Shown here in pieces: positions 11,753 through 23,054 of a DNA stretch of 64,000 nucleotides. The stretch spans positions 33,791,377-33,855,376 of the forward strand of contig CALNVZ010003433.1 in the NCBI GenBank assembly GCA_940671915.1. Reading direction: 5' to 3'. The notes beneath the pieces are model-generated. The model did not search any database. It saw only the letters and a list, made by a program, of their open reading frames with translations, and had not been told where the DNA came from. The first letter of the stretch is position 1. Each line of letters begins with the position of its first letter. A program made the position numbers and the translations under genes. The stretch comes from Paracentrotus lividus (lineage: Eukaryota > Echinodermata > Echinoidea > Camarodonta > Echinidae).

Positions 11753-12132
11753 TTAATCGCCGGTACGTTCCCTCCGTGCTTCGAATGACGCTCGCGCGAT
11801 CAGCTTACGATCTTTGGAACCTGACGCGCACCACGCATTACGCTCATGAAATATCGAATCGGGTTGAATGCGCCAGCCGAACTCGCCGGTTCGGTAGTCG
11901 TTTCGGGAACGTGTGATGGGTAATTGTGCGCATCCTCACCTAGAGCCACGGTCGTGACGAACGGATCTCAGCGGTGTGAATGGTGTAGTCCGTAAGGGTG
12001 GTTGCCCCACATGTGAGCAGCGCCTGTTGAGCCATGTAGCGTCAGCATTGAGAGATCAGTAGGGAGTAGCCGCATACTAGGAAAGCATTCATGTTGACTC
12101 CGACTCCCAGAATGTAGTCCGGGACGTAGAGT
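11753..12132 (-). pseudogene. SCD: SCD terminal exon, multiply frameshifted
   Basis: On the minus strand the text resembles the SCD end in pieces that lie in different frames: YVPDYILG, NAFLVCG, then GAAHMWGNHPY, then HTAEIR, then HNY followed after one extra base by HHTFP, then YRTGEFGWR, then DRKLIARASFEARRERTGD and TAA. The expected acceptor reads CTTACAAC instead of ending in AG. I count at least four single-base gains or losses. No intact alternative last exon is visible between here and the FADS exon. Confidence 0.75.
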
Positions 12133-15100
12133 TGTAAGCAAGAAGAAAGAAACAAAACAAGAGGCAAGTAAAACCTGGCGGGCGGGAATAAAGAACACAA
12201 AGTCCGGTAAATCTACTTGCTCTTTATTTCTGAATGCGTTTTTTTTTTTTTTTTTCGCATATGGGATTAAACAGATGAGCTTCATCTTGGACGACCATAA
12301 ACACCGCCAAACGTGCACTGTGAGGTCTGAAGGCCGGGTAACAACATAGAAATAACAAGAAACCATAATGGGTTTATACAGATGCATTACACAGATAGGA
12401 TTTAATCAAGGACCGACAATTAACTTCACAAAACCTTTGTACAGATTCGTAGATGGATCTTAATTTCTTATGGCTTTATTACGATGTTGTTAAGATGTTC
12501 GTGCGATCATTTTACCAAAGGGGAATGGGGTTTGACAAGACCATCGACCAATCTTCAAACTTACGAATGGTCGGTCTGGTACGGCCTTCTTAAGAAATTC
12601 TCACGATTGTGTCTGAAAATTGTTCGAACGGCGTTAGTAACCGTTCGTAATGGCATTTGTGACCGAGGGGAAACTACTAGATTTTTTGTACATGTATATT
12701 CCCTTTTTGAGGTTGTACAAGCGATAGACCTTTGAACTTACTTTCTCTGTACTTGGACTACCGGATCGGCCTTCAGGTCGGAGAAGTCGAGCTTCTTTCC
12801 GTATTCGAAGACATCGGGGTGTTTCCTAACGAGGAGCCAACCAACATGGGCAAAGAAGAATCCTCGTAGCGCATTGTGGGGATCGGCATCGGTTTCGGAG
12901 AACTTATGATGAACTCTATGATCACGTGCCCAATCGAAGATATCATTCTAGAAAAAGAAAATCACGACAAAATTCAACAAAGTTTAGTTACACGGCTATT
13001 TAACGCATTCATTTAGAAGTATCGTAATTATCATGCAGACAATGTCATACACGTCGGATCAAACTTGCTCTATTTGTGTTCAATAAAATTATTGTAAGGA
13101 ATGTTATTAATGTAAGAAATGTTGTTGTTGTCTGTTTGTATGTTTTTTTTTTACTAGGCGGATTTAAAGAAACACATGCAGAAGTGTAAGGGGGAAAAAA
13201 TAGGCCATAAGCTTTAACAACTTAAAAGACGATTAATTTTAAATGGTCATCACTCAACTACTCTACTTTCGCTCAAATTTCATTAACAATCGAAAATAAA
13301 GTACCTTTCTTTAAATATACTTCATCGAAAAGGCGAGGACGCGGTTCTATGATATAATAGTTTGTATTTACCTGGAAAGCCATTGTCTGACACATGCCTA
13401 GAAATGCTCGTAGAGGGAGCTTTGCCTTGTAGGCTCTGTGGGCCCATAGTCGATGTGCTCCTGCCGTAATTCCCAGACCAGACAAGAAGTACATGAACAC
13501 CGCTGGAAGATATAAAATAATATGAATCAATTACAATCAATAACTTACTAGCTTATCTATATATTCATCTGCTAATGATCCATCAGTTAGTCAATCGGTA
13601 AAGCAGTATCGGGTCCAGGATTTGAAAATAGGGGGGGGGGGCGAGAATTTCTTATTTTAACAATTGTATACAGTCATTGATCCAGGTCCTGCCTGGATTC
13701 GCCACTGTGTATACAGATTATCTTGATCTCTTGAAAATACTTTAAAACAATTTAATGTACAGCATACAGTAAAATTTGTCTTTGCTCATTGATCAGCTAA
13801 TACATGTTTTCCTCTCAAATGTTTGGTAATTATCATTTGTTTGTAGTTTTGAACATTTTGAGTAACTCAGTACCACGTTGTGACGCAGCCTATAGATACT
13901 GACAAGAATAACAACTGTTGTGAAGATGAAAGTTTCTCCCATTCGAAAATGACGTCAAGATATAACAAACAGTCCGGGTAGTAACTCTTCCCGCTCTGAT
14001 ACTTTTTCTGAAACAGTTTCAGATTACCTTCAGATAATTCTTGTATTTAAATAAAAAATAAGATTAAAAGCTCTGCTCAAGATGTCTTTAAGGCAAAGTA
14101 AGCCGATTATTTGTATTATTCAACATCCGCCATTATCAAACTCGAAACTACTTTCCAAATATCGAGTGTCGAACTCCAGTTATGCGGCGGACACAACTCA
14201 TCGTAGGCTACGGGGCACGTGCATGCAACGTAGCCTGCGTTGCATGCATATCGCATGCACAGGTCGTGGGTCAGTTTCTATGATTTCTGCGTTTCTGTAG
14301 TAAACATAGGCTCGGAAGATTTTCAGGATTGGGGGGGGGGGGGGGCTGCAATTTTTCACCAACTATTCGAGGATTTTTTTTTTTATTACCAAACACCCCC
14401 CCCCCCCACTTACGTTTACTAAGTTTTTGAAAATGCCGAAGTCCTTTAATTTTTTAAATTTTAAAATTTTTTTTTTTTTTTTTTATTAAAAAAAATAACT
14501 ATTCCCACTTTAGGAGGATTTTTGTTCAATTCTAAAAAAAAAAATCTCTTGGTTGTGTTGAAAACTTTATATATCAAGCTAAAAACAATGCGTTTTTTTG
14601 TGCTAGAACATAAAAATGATGCTTATCTCATCAAACGATGAGAGCGCGAAGCGCGAGCCGATTCATATATTCATGTAATTATTAACCTAAAAACAGTGCA
14701 TTTTAAGCGTTTTTCCACCCCTACGTTTACAAAGAATATATCTATTTCATAAAACAATGCGAGCGCGAAGCGCGAGCTGAAAATTTTTAAAATTGCAACC
14801 TGAAAAGTGTGCATTCTAAGCGTTTTTTGTGCTATGGTTATAAAGGATATAAGATATTTATTTCATTAAATAATGCGAGCGCGAAGCGCGAGCTGAAATT
14901 TTTTAATATATCAACCTGAGAACAATTCATTTTAAGTGTTTTTTGCTGTTTATAAAAGAAGATATCTATCTCATTAAACAATGCGAGCGCGAAGCGTAAG
15001 TTGAAAATGTTTAAGATTGCAACCTGATAAGTGTGCATTCTAAGCGCTTTTTGTGCTATGGTTATAAAGGAGATGTTTATCTCGTTAAACAATACGAGCG

Positions 15101-17490
15101 CGAAGCGCGAGCTGAAAATTTTGAATATATCAACCTGAAAACAGTGCATTTTAATTTTTTTTTCGCTATGTTACAAAAAAGATATTTATCTCGTTGAACA
15201 ATACAAGCGCGAAGCGCGAGCTGAAAATTTTGAATATATCAACCTAAAAACAGTGCATTTAATTTTTTTTCGCTATGTCACAAAAAAAGATATTATCTTA
15301 TTAAACAATGCGAGCGCGAAGCGCGAGCTGAAAATTTTTGAAATAGCAACCTGAAAAGTGTGCATTCTCAGCTCTTCTTGTGATATGGTTATAAAGGAGA
15401 TATTTATCTCGTTAAACAATGCGAGCGCGAAGCGCGAGCTGAAAATTTTGAATATATCAACCTGAAAGCAGTGCATTTTAAGCTCTTTTTTTTCGCTGTG
15501 TTTACAAAAAAGATATTTATCTCATTAAACAATGCGAGTGCGAAGCGCGAGCTGAAAATTTTTGATATAGCAACCTGAAAAGTACGCATTCTAAGCGCTT
15601 CTTGTGTTATGCTTATAAAGAAGATATTTATCTCATACAATGCGAGCGCGAAGCGCGAGCTGAAAATTGTTAATACATCAACCTGAAAAGTGTGCATTCT
15701 GAGCGCATTCTAAGCGCTAATTGTTTAGCCCCAACCAATTTATTAGGGACCCCTTGTCATTATGAAAAAAAAGGTCAAACAGAAAGACATGCGATCCGAT
15801 CCGGAAAGCGAGCAGCATGAGCTAACAATTTTGTCAAGAGAAATTTGAAATATGAACATTTCAAAACAAATTATGAGCAGAAGGAGGGGGGAGCTCAAAC
15901 ATATCGAAGCCCCTCTGAAACACCGGGGAGGCTCAATGGCTGAGCTCCAACCTAGATAGTAGTTTCTATGTTCCTATAAAAAAAAATAATATACTAAAAA
16001 AATGATATGCGAGCGCGCAGCGCGAGCTAAAAAATTTGTCAATAGAGACCTGAAATATAAACTTTTTATTTAAAAAGATTGGTGGGGAGCCCAATGATAT
16101 CCTCAGTAAGATTATGAGAGGGGCTTAATGATGTCTGAGTCCCCTTCACAAATAAAAACAAAAGAATAATAATACAAATCATCTGAGTAAAATAATATTT
16201 TATTATAATGGCGATCGCCGATATCTGTACTGCATCAAAAATATTGGGGGGGCTCAACGATATCTGAGCCCCCCCAATATTTTTTTTTGGGGGGCTGCGC
16301 CCCCCCAAGCCCCCCCCGGTTCCGAAGCCCATGGTAAAGGTATTGGAAAAACTTTCTACACGTTGTACATGCAACGTGCCTGCATGTAGGTGTTCTAAAA
16401 TTTACTGCCTTCGGCCCTCAAGAAGAGTGCCATATATTAGCTATAGGGGTAGGCTAAGATCGTTCGATCGGCTCCAAAGAAATTGATAAGCCCCCCCCCC
16501 CCCCCCTAGTTACGGGCCTGCGAATTTTCTACGAATTCCGTCGTTGGGAGCTGCACGTCGAAGGTACGGCGAGTTGTGACCGCCGCACAAAACATGTTGC
16601 ATATAATTCCGGAATGAGTAGGAAACATCTCAAGTAGATATTATTTGCTTGGTATCAGCACACATGGCAAATTCGTTTATGAATATTATACCTTTACAAT
16701 ATAGGATTGATTGGTATGAATAGTGCAACGTATTGTGTACCAAGGCTAAACATCATACCGTGCCCCAGATTGAAGTACATGTATATGAATAAAGACGCGT
16801 ATTACAGGGGTACGTGTTTCACCAAGTTGTTCTTAAAGTTACAAATGACTTTAAGAACGACTGCAACATGCTTTTCATGTTCTTGGTGCTAGACTAATTA
16901 CCATGCTCAATCACTTAGCACCAGAAGTGGGTCCCGTTTCTCGAAGCCGTCATAAATCTATTTCCGGGAACATATCCCATCGAAACGCGTGTTAATTCTA
17001 CAACACGTGTCTATGGGTTGTACAAGAAATTAGACTAACGTTTTGATGAAACACATTTGGGGTCATAAATACATAAGCATCCATAGTTTTCATTCAACAT
17101 TTTAGTGTCTCATAATATATTGGAATCTATTTGAATTCCAGAACTAATTATTCCAATAGTACTCTAGGTATATCCCTTACATTAATCCTACCAAACAACA
17201 TAATCAACCTGTTCACCAAAAACGAAATTACTGTTGACTTACTCCACGCTATAGTGTACAGTTTGCACTTCCAGATGGTGACTAGGAGAGCATAGACCGA
17301 CAGTAGATGCAGTATACCCATAAGCACCACATTACGCCATACGATGGTATCGGGTTGACGCTTCTGTTCTTGTTGATATCCTTCAGGAGGGAACGGTGTA
17401 GTGTCAAGATCTTCCAATGGGGTGTCTTCGGGCGACACCACCACATTCATCACGGGGTTCTTAGGAGCCATGATGATAGGTTATAATGGT
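11753..17490 (-). CDS. SCD: Stearoyl-CoA (delta-9) desaturase gene, last exon damaged
   Basis: Minus-strand gene with coding exons at 17471-17243, 13502-13372 and 12947-12742 and a damaged terminal exon at about 12132-11753. Delta-9 desaturases are ER membrane di-iron enzymes that convert stearoyl- and palmitoyl-CoA to oleoyl- and palmitoleoyl-CoA using cytochrome b5. The exons join in phase: TGG A + CG gives Thr, and the 131 bp and 206 bp exon sizes match those I recall for vertebrate SCD. His box 1 (HRLWAH) is in exon 2 and box 2 (HRVHH) in exon 3. Box 3 (HNYHH) can only be read in the last exon across a frameshift. The first coding exon has a 5' acceptor (CTGCAG at 17496-17491), so at least one 5' UTR exon lies upstream. 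As the sequence stands the full protein cannot be made, so this is either a recent pseudogene or a locus with assembly errors. Confidence 0.75.
12742..12947 (-). CDS. SCD: SCD exon with histidine box 2
   Basis: 206 bp exon after the acceptor TTCTAG. It encodes NDIFDWARDHRVHHKFSE, then DADPHN, RGFFFAHVGWLLVRKHP and DFSDLKADPVV, with donor GTAAGT. HRVHH is the second iron-binding box and the reading frame is intact. Confidence 0.92.
13372..13502 (-). CDS. SCD: SCD exon with histidine box 1
   Basis: 131 bp exon after the acceptor TTCCAG. It encodes FLSGLGITAGAHRLWAHRAY and on to CQTMAFQ, with a GTAAAT donor. The HxxxxH iron-binding box is intact. Confidence 0.9.
13600..14640. other. SCD intron 1, left part: repeats only
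   Basis: Contains a GGATCC-family fragment (about 13613-13700) and G/C and T homopolymers at 14332-14345, 14395-14407 and 14469-14484. I see no coding exon here. Confidence 0.5.
14641..15715. repeat. Satellite: ten ~103-119 bp units with a mirror-symmetric core, dimeric higher-order structure
   Basis: Cores close to GCGAGCGCGAAGCGCGAGC start at about 14641, 14760, 14877, 14983, 15093, 15207, 15310, 15421, 15536 and 15642. Two unit types alternate. Type A has AACAGTGCATTTTAA and TTACAAAAAAGATA; type B has AAGTGTGCATTCTAAGCGC and GGTTATAAAGGAGATA. The order is A B A B A A B A B and a final partial unit. It lies in SCD intron 1. The minus-strand ORFs through it (FQVDIFKIFSSRFALALFNE repeats) are by-products of the repeat. 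Confidence 0.9.
15990..16340. repeat. Diverged satellite core and poly-G repeat tail
   Basis: A single core variant GCGAGCGCGCAGCGCGAGC lies at about 16009. It is followed by GGGGCTCAACGATATCTGAG-type text in inverted pairs around 16076-16275 and GC-rich text ending near CCATGG. Confidence 0.65.
16345..17240. other. SCD intron 1, right part: no exon seen
   Basis: Contains a C run at 16492-16506 and a palindromic stretch at 16812-16885 (ACCAAGTTGTTCTTAAAGT against its inverse). No coding exon or RNA gene is recognised. Confidence 0.45.
17243..17490 (-). CDS. SCD: SCD first coding exon
   Basis: ATG at 17471, 19 bases after the acceptor. It encodes an N-terminal MAPKNPVMNVVVSPED segment, then IVWRNVVLMGILHLLSVYA, the conserved start of the first membrane segment of SCD proteins. 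The donor GTAAGTC begins at 17242 and the exon leaves phase 1. Confidence 0.85.
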
Positions 17491-18300
17491 CTGCAGAGAG
17501 AAAAATATATAGGAAATAACCAATGGTTTTGGCGTGGTGTCAAGGTCATGCGCAGAGCAACAACACCATGTTCATCAAATGGTTTACGGGAGCCAAAATG
17601 ATAGGCAATAAGGGTTTCCAGCAAAATGAGTAATAACTTAAACGGGATTATAAGGTATCGGATACGTCTATAGGCTTTCCAGATGGGTGTCTTCGGGCGA
17701 CACCATCACGTTCTTCACCGGGTTCTTAGAAGCCATGATGATAGGTTATGATGGTCTACAGAGAGAAAACTATAAAATATAAACTTGTTGATATCCTTCA
17801 GGAGGGTACAGTGTATAGTGTCAATATCTCCCAATGGGGTGTCTTCAGGCTACACCACCACGTTCATCACAGGGTTTTTAAGAGCCATGATTATAGGCCA
17901 TGATAATCTACTGTAAAAAGAGTGAGAAAAGAAACGGATAACAAAGTAACGGATTAGGTCAAGGTTGTCCATAAGGGTGACTTTTGGGGGGACACACCAC
18001 CACGTTCATCACAGGGTTTGGGGATGCCATGGCTATTGGTTTTGATGGCCTCCAGCAAAGAAATTTAAGAAATAAACCGGTAACACAGTGATGTGGTGTC
18101 AAGGTCCGAGATGTCCTCAGTCGACAACACCATGTTCATCATAGGGTTTTTAGCCATATAGAGAAACTGTGGTAGAAATGACTTTAGGAAAGGAAAGGAA
18201 AGAAAAAATGGACCGAATAATACGAAAGGTACAGGCGGGGACAAGGTCTCCAAGCCTTGTGCCTTGGGTCGACACCTCCACGTTCATCAAATATAAAATA
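17491..18300 (-). pseudogene. Tandem array of decayed copies of the SCD exon 1 start
   Basis: Degenerate copies of the intron end plus the first ~25 codons of SCD exon 1 repeat every 127-152 bp. ATG-equivalent positions are about 17598 (ATG lost), 17736, 17888, 18030, 18157 and 18294 (lost), after the intact one at 17471. Translations include MASKNPVKNVMVSPED, MALKNPVMNVVV followed by a stop, MASPNPVMNVVVCPP and MAKNPMMNMVLSTED. Some copies keep an acceptor-like CTGTAG. They lie in the 5' UTR intron of SCD, upstream of the intact exon. Confidence 0.85.
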
Positions 18301-18832
18301 GTAAAATACAGAATGGGTAACAGAATTATAAACCCTATCGCACCGCAAACATCTCTATTCAAGTTGCCATTTGTGGTATATGCAATACTTTGTTCGATGT
18401 GTTGGAGTTGGTCCCAACTTTATACAAACTAGCTTCAAACCGACAAAAATTTATCCAGGGGTAACGTATTTCTTTTTTGAGCTATCAATTTCTTCGTTAG
18501 GATCAAGGAGGTTGACATCCTTGGTAGGATTTTACTGGGGTTTGAAGTTTCCGAAATTAAACGACCAACAAACGAACAAACAAGCAAAACACATAAACAC
18601 ACAAGCAAAACACATAAACAAATAAACAAAACAAAAACAACAAAAATCGTCGGGATTGATCTGTATAACCATGCAGTCAAGTGTGACGCGGGAGGGTAAC
18701 AAAACCACATCGCGTGATCCTCTCCCTATTGATGATACAGGCACACTACACAAAAGCAAGTTATGACAGACAAAAGAAAGAATAAATTGACCATATCAAT
18801 ATGTATACTGCCCTGGACTGGTTAGTTATGGG

Positions 18833-19034
18833 GGTATCTCACTTGAGACGGGTTTGAAAAGTCTGATTTAGAGTCTGTTTTGAGACGGTTTTCAAACTCG
18901 TCTTGGAGAATCAGACGTCTCCAGAATCTCATAAGTCAAGGGAAATCGAAAATGTTCATATTTTCCCATCTCGAAGACGTCTCAGAGTCTCATGAGTCTC
19001 GGAGATGTCTCCGCCAAGTGAAATACCACCTTTA
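18833..19034. mobile_element. MITE with GGTATCTCACTTG ends
   Basis: Terminal GGTATCTCACTTG and CAAGTGAAATACC are inverted. The interior is dense in GTCTC/GAGAC words arranged as inverted pairs. Confidence 0.65.
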
Positions 19035-19059
19035 GCATGATTTAGAGATCGTTATGCGG

Positions 19060-19413
19060 TGGCCACTCCGGGGGGGGGGGGGTCACTCCACCACTGATGT
19101 GCTACGCAGCGGTGTCCCAAAAGCGTCGAAGGGTATGTTTTCAGCCTTTCGGCGGGCGTCGACGCTTTCCTAAAAAGGGGTGTTTTTTAAATTTCAGTCG
19201 CCATTTTCATAAAAATAGGGGTGTTTTCAGCAGGAAGCCGTTTAGAGGTCATTCAACGGTGTTTACGCCATTAGGATATGTTTTTTCCCAGTCAGACGTC
19301 GAAAGGGGTGCAAATTTGACTACATGCAATGAGACGTTAAGGGTCCATTTCAGAGGCGGGGACACGCATGGGTAGCACTTTTTTCTTTGAGTGACCCCCC
19401 CCCCGTGGCCACT
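19060..19413. mobile_element. MITE with poly-G-bearing terminal inverted repeats
   Basis: The left end TGGCCACTCCGGG..GGTCACTC and right end GAGTGACCCC..CGTGGCCA are inverted, each with a run of nine or more G/C. The interior has no recognisable protein. Confidence 0.75.
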
Positions 19414-19724
19414 TCACGTAGCAAGTAAATCCGTTGTAGAAGTTCCACGTTACACTAATTTTTAGAACGGTTGGTGACCACCGCAAAATCAGTCTGACCG
19501 GGGTATTAATGCTACGATAGCGATGATTTCAGGAGAGTGCTGCTGAAATATAATGAGGGAATTTATGTTGAGGGAATTGGACTGTTAATCAGTGCAATTT
19601 CTTTTCTTCTTTTGGCCATGCTTGGTGTCCACTCGATCGAGGCATCTACAGTACAATGAAGGATACTTTCCCTTTCATTCTAAATAAACAGACGATTTTG
19701 CATGGCCGACAAGGATTAGAGTTG

Positions 19725-19890
19725 AAACAGGCCGCGAGCGGGGGGGGGGGCTGCAGCCCCCCCCCACTTTTTTCAAGCCAACGTGTACAAAACGCAAAAA
19801 TGACCATACATTTGTGATTTTAGCCTGTCACCCCCCCCCACTTTCGGCTCAGCCCCTCCACTTTCAAAACCGCTGCGCGGCCCCTGGAAA
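19725..19890. repeat. Dispersed poly-G repeat family R1, copy 3 (inverted)
   Basis: Reverse-orientation copy of the 440-600 repeat: CGTGTACAAAACGCAAAAATG and GCGCGGCCCCTGG are the complements of its landmarks. Confidence 0.75.
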
Positions 19891-19899
19891 AGAATATGA

Positions 19900-22370
19900 A
19901 CCACCAGCACAAGTGCACAACAACGGTCAAACGGCTGTGGTAGCCACAAGCAGATTATACAAGAATGAATGTTTTTAATCATCAAACAGTCTCATATGTC
20001 CAGGAATCCAAAAGATTAGAGAAATAATTTGTGATTCACAAAAGTAAAATGTAAAATGAACGAACACCAACGCAAATCACCTCAAAAAATTACAAGATAC
20101 GATAGCTATAGGGCCTATATCATAGGCCTACACCTTTCAAGTCAACATCGAATACTTAAAACATGCTTATTTTGTTCAGCAGGCTATTTTATAAATGGTT
20201 AAATAAGGTTGTGCCCAAGCACTTTCATACTTCACTGCTGAAGTTTACACAGAATAGTCAAATTAGATAGTACCTCGACGGTACACATTGACATCTGGTT
20301 ACATTAATCAAAAACATGATCAAACACTAACTACTAGACACGACGGTGTGATCCAAACGGAACGCTACCTCACAAATGCCAAGTAATACGGCATGCTATC
20401 ATCTATGGCACTTTCAGGGGCGGGGCGGCCGTCCCAAGGCGGGGGGGGGGGCAGGGTCCCATAAAGGGAGGGGGCGGCAGGGGCGCCGAGTCGTAAAACC
20501 CTTGGATTATATTGAAAACATTCGTAATATTTATGTCACGTATCTTTTCCTACATTTCAATCCCTCAAATTATACCCTGATCACTTTCTCACCCCACCCC
20601 ACACCTAACAACTTGGGATAAAGGCCTACAAAATCACATCTTGGTGTCATTTTTTATGGATAAATAAAGGTGGGATAGGCGATCTACTAAATTGCTTTAC
20701 TTATTCGAAAACACAATATTTTGACAAAAACATCCTGAAACCAAATCAGTACAGTGACGGATTCAGGTAATCACTATACACGCAAACACACACACATAAT
20801 ACCCCGGCATATAAATACTCATGTTCAATAACTAGGCATTATAAAGTGCAAGCATATAATTCTCTGAAGAACCATCACCTACACACCCAGACACAGTCAA
20901 CATTTGCTTTGAAATATGATCAACTTTATGACAATAGGTTTGAATACGAGGTTATAAATACAATCCAGAATAAATATACGCCGCTATCTTTCTACCTTTC
21001 ATACCATACTCAATATACCATACAGTCAAACACATTGGCGGATATGCACGTTATAGATGTATGAAAATGATTTTATGTTACCGTTCCGGTAGTCAGCTGG
21101 GAGTACGAGTCTATATCACGCAGAAGCTGCACAGTGTGGATAGAGGATGCTACATCCTTACTTAATTATATGCACGACGGACATCATAATAATGCGCTCA
21201 TGCGCTAAGATTAGACCAGGGAATTTCAAAATTCCTGTCTCTCTGTATTTTTGTCCATACGTAGAACTCAACATACAATGACTCATTTTCTTTCACTTGC
21301 TAACGCTTTGAATGACACGTGAATGTCAAAGAGAGACAAACGCAATGAACTTGCGACAATATATATAGCATTTGGCATGAATCCATTTTAAAACGATATT
21401 ATGATAACTGAATTATCTAATGACTTGGTAATCTAATATATTTTGGTTTCGAGTCGAAAGGTCATTATTTACTACCGTTTAATTCAATTTTATTTATTAT
21501 TTGTCCGGCATATGCCCCCTCAGACATTATAATAGTAGCTTTTCTTAACCTGCCCTAAAAGCTCATATTTTTGTGAAATATAATTATTGCCTACGTGATT
21601 GTGAACCATTGCACTATGATAATGATGTATTACAGTTACTTTCGTTGAAAGAGAGAAAAATAATACTGGAAAACATAAATGTTTCAAATGATTTAATGTT
21701 GCTGCCCATGAACTGACCAAGTGAGCCCATTGCCACAGTTTCCATTAATAACCCCAAAACAGCGGCAGATCCAAAATTTGGAAATACAAGGCAGGGCGCA
21801 GAAGTAATTTCTTTTAAATTAACACGTATTATGTTACTCAATGTGTGATTTAAAAAAAATAACAATAAAAAAAAAATAAAAATAAAAAAATAAAAAAATA
21901 GAGGGGGTGTGCGCCCTTGCGGATCCGCCACTGCAAATAACATGTGGTTATATCATGTTATTACCGCTGTGGTTTAACTTTCGTTGTGAGTTTGTTTCGA
22001 AGAGATTGATCAATGAAGCTATAGTCAGCAGAACCCCAACTATTGTCATGTAAAAAAGGCAAAACATTATGCTTTGTATACTAGAACTTATTAATAGTTT
22101 GAATCGAATATCTTACAAAGAAAATGGTTGGCCTAATGTAAAAGCATGCATACATTCATTCAATCTATATGTTGGTAACAATTTCAAATGGGATATATCA
22201 AGAAGGAAAAAAAACTCTCAAGAAATCGGATGACACCTAAATAATTTCGGATATGATCCAAGGATCAATGTCAAACGCGTGATCATGATAATCTACAAGA
22301 TAAGTGCTGGTATAAACAATGCACGAGCCATGACCAGTGCAGTGCGTGCCAAGTGGTGAAATATAATTGA
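19900..22370. other. Non-coding stretch with GGATCC-family fragments
   Basis: Holds a C/G-rich fragment at 20398-20490 and a GGATCC-family element at about 21757-21935 (GGCAGATCC end and GCGGATCCGCCACTG end, A/T-rich centre). No coding exon is recognised. Confidence 0.5.
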
Positions 22371-22377
22371 GATCATG

Positions 22378-22662
22378 CAGGCGCGGATCCAAGGGGGGGG
22401 GGGGGCTGAAGGTGCTAGCGCACCCCGTAAGATTGGGAAATCAGCATACCTTTTGTACATAAACCTTTTTTAGGGCACCCCGCTAAAATCATAGTAACCT
22501 TTTTTTCTTCTTTTTTTTTTTGCTTGTCATTTGTTTGGGACGGAACAATGAGGTAACCCTACCCCTATATGAAGTATGTTTATAACGCTACCAGCGTGAT
22601 GTTAAAAAAATTTTAGGTACCTTTTCGCACCCCCTGAAAATCCATCTCTGGATCCGCGCCTG
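22378..22662. mobile_element. GGATCC-family inverted-repeat element
   Basis: Ends CAGGCGCGGATCCAAGG and CTGGATCCGCGCCTG are inverted, with a G run just inside the left end and GCACCCC words near both ends. Relatives lie at 3788-3830 (partial), 21757-21935, 32652-32795, 33752-34063, 40361-40503 and 62995-63015 (partial). Confidence 0.8.
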
Positions 22663-22723
22663 AGATGCGTCCTAGAATTGGGTCATATAATTAAATGAAT
22701 CACTGTTCTTTCCGCATCAGGAC

Positions 22724-22855
22724 AACTACCCCCGAACAATGACCCCACCAAGACAACTACCCCCCAGAAAGGATTAGGTGTAGGGTTATAGGTGGTAGAT
22801 TTTTGGTGCGGCTAGTTGTCGAGGGTAATTATCCAGGGGTAGTTGTTCTAGAACC
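22724..22855. mobile_element. Small palindromic element with CAACTACCCC ends
   Basis: GACAACTACCCCCGAACAATG near the left and GGTAATTATCCAGGGGTAGTTGTTC near the right are inverted. About 130 bp, no coding content. Confidence 0.65.
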
Positions 22856-23054
22856 GCTCTTTCTAGAAGGTATAAATGGCGTCTTTTTTTTAACACAGGA
22901 GAAGACTACTCTCAACAACTTAAGACGGATTCTATGTTTTTATTAACTGTTTTTTTTTAAAAACTGCATAATACAAAATTATAGGGGACAGGCCCGTAAC
23001 TAGGATTTTTACGGGGGGGTTCGAAATCTGAAAAAGTGGACCTTTTTCAAGGAT

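Noticed and set aside
14838..15697. Minus-strand ORFs with repeated SSRFALALFNEIN segments, looking like a repeat protein
   Set aside because: The repetition is that of the DNA satellite; frames break between units and the same core occurs in non-coding places.
14641..15715. CRISPR-like array
   Set aside because: Units of 103-119 bp repeat as a whole with alternating flanks; there are no unique spacers, and the genome is eukaryotic.
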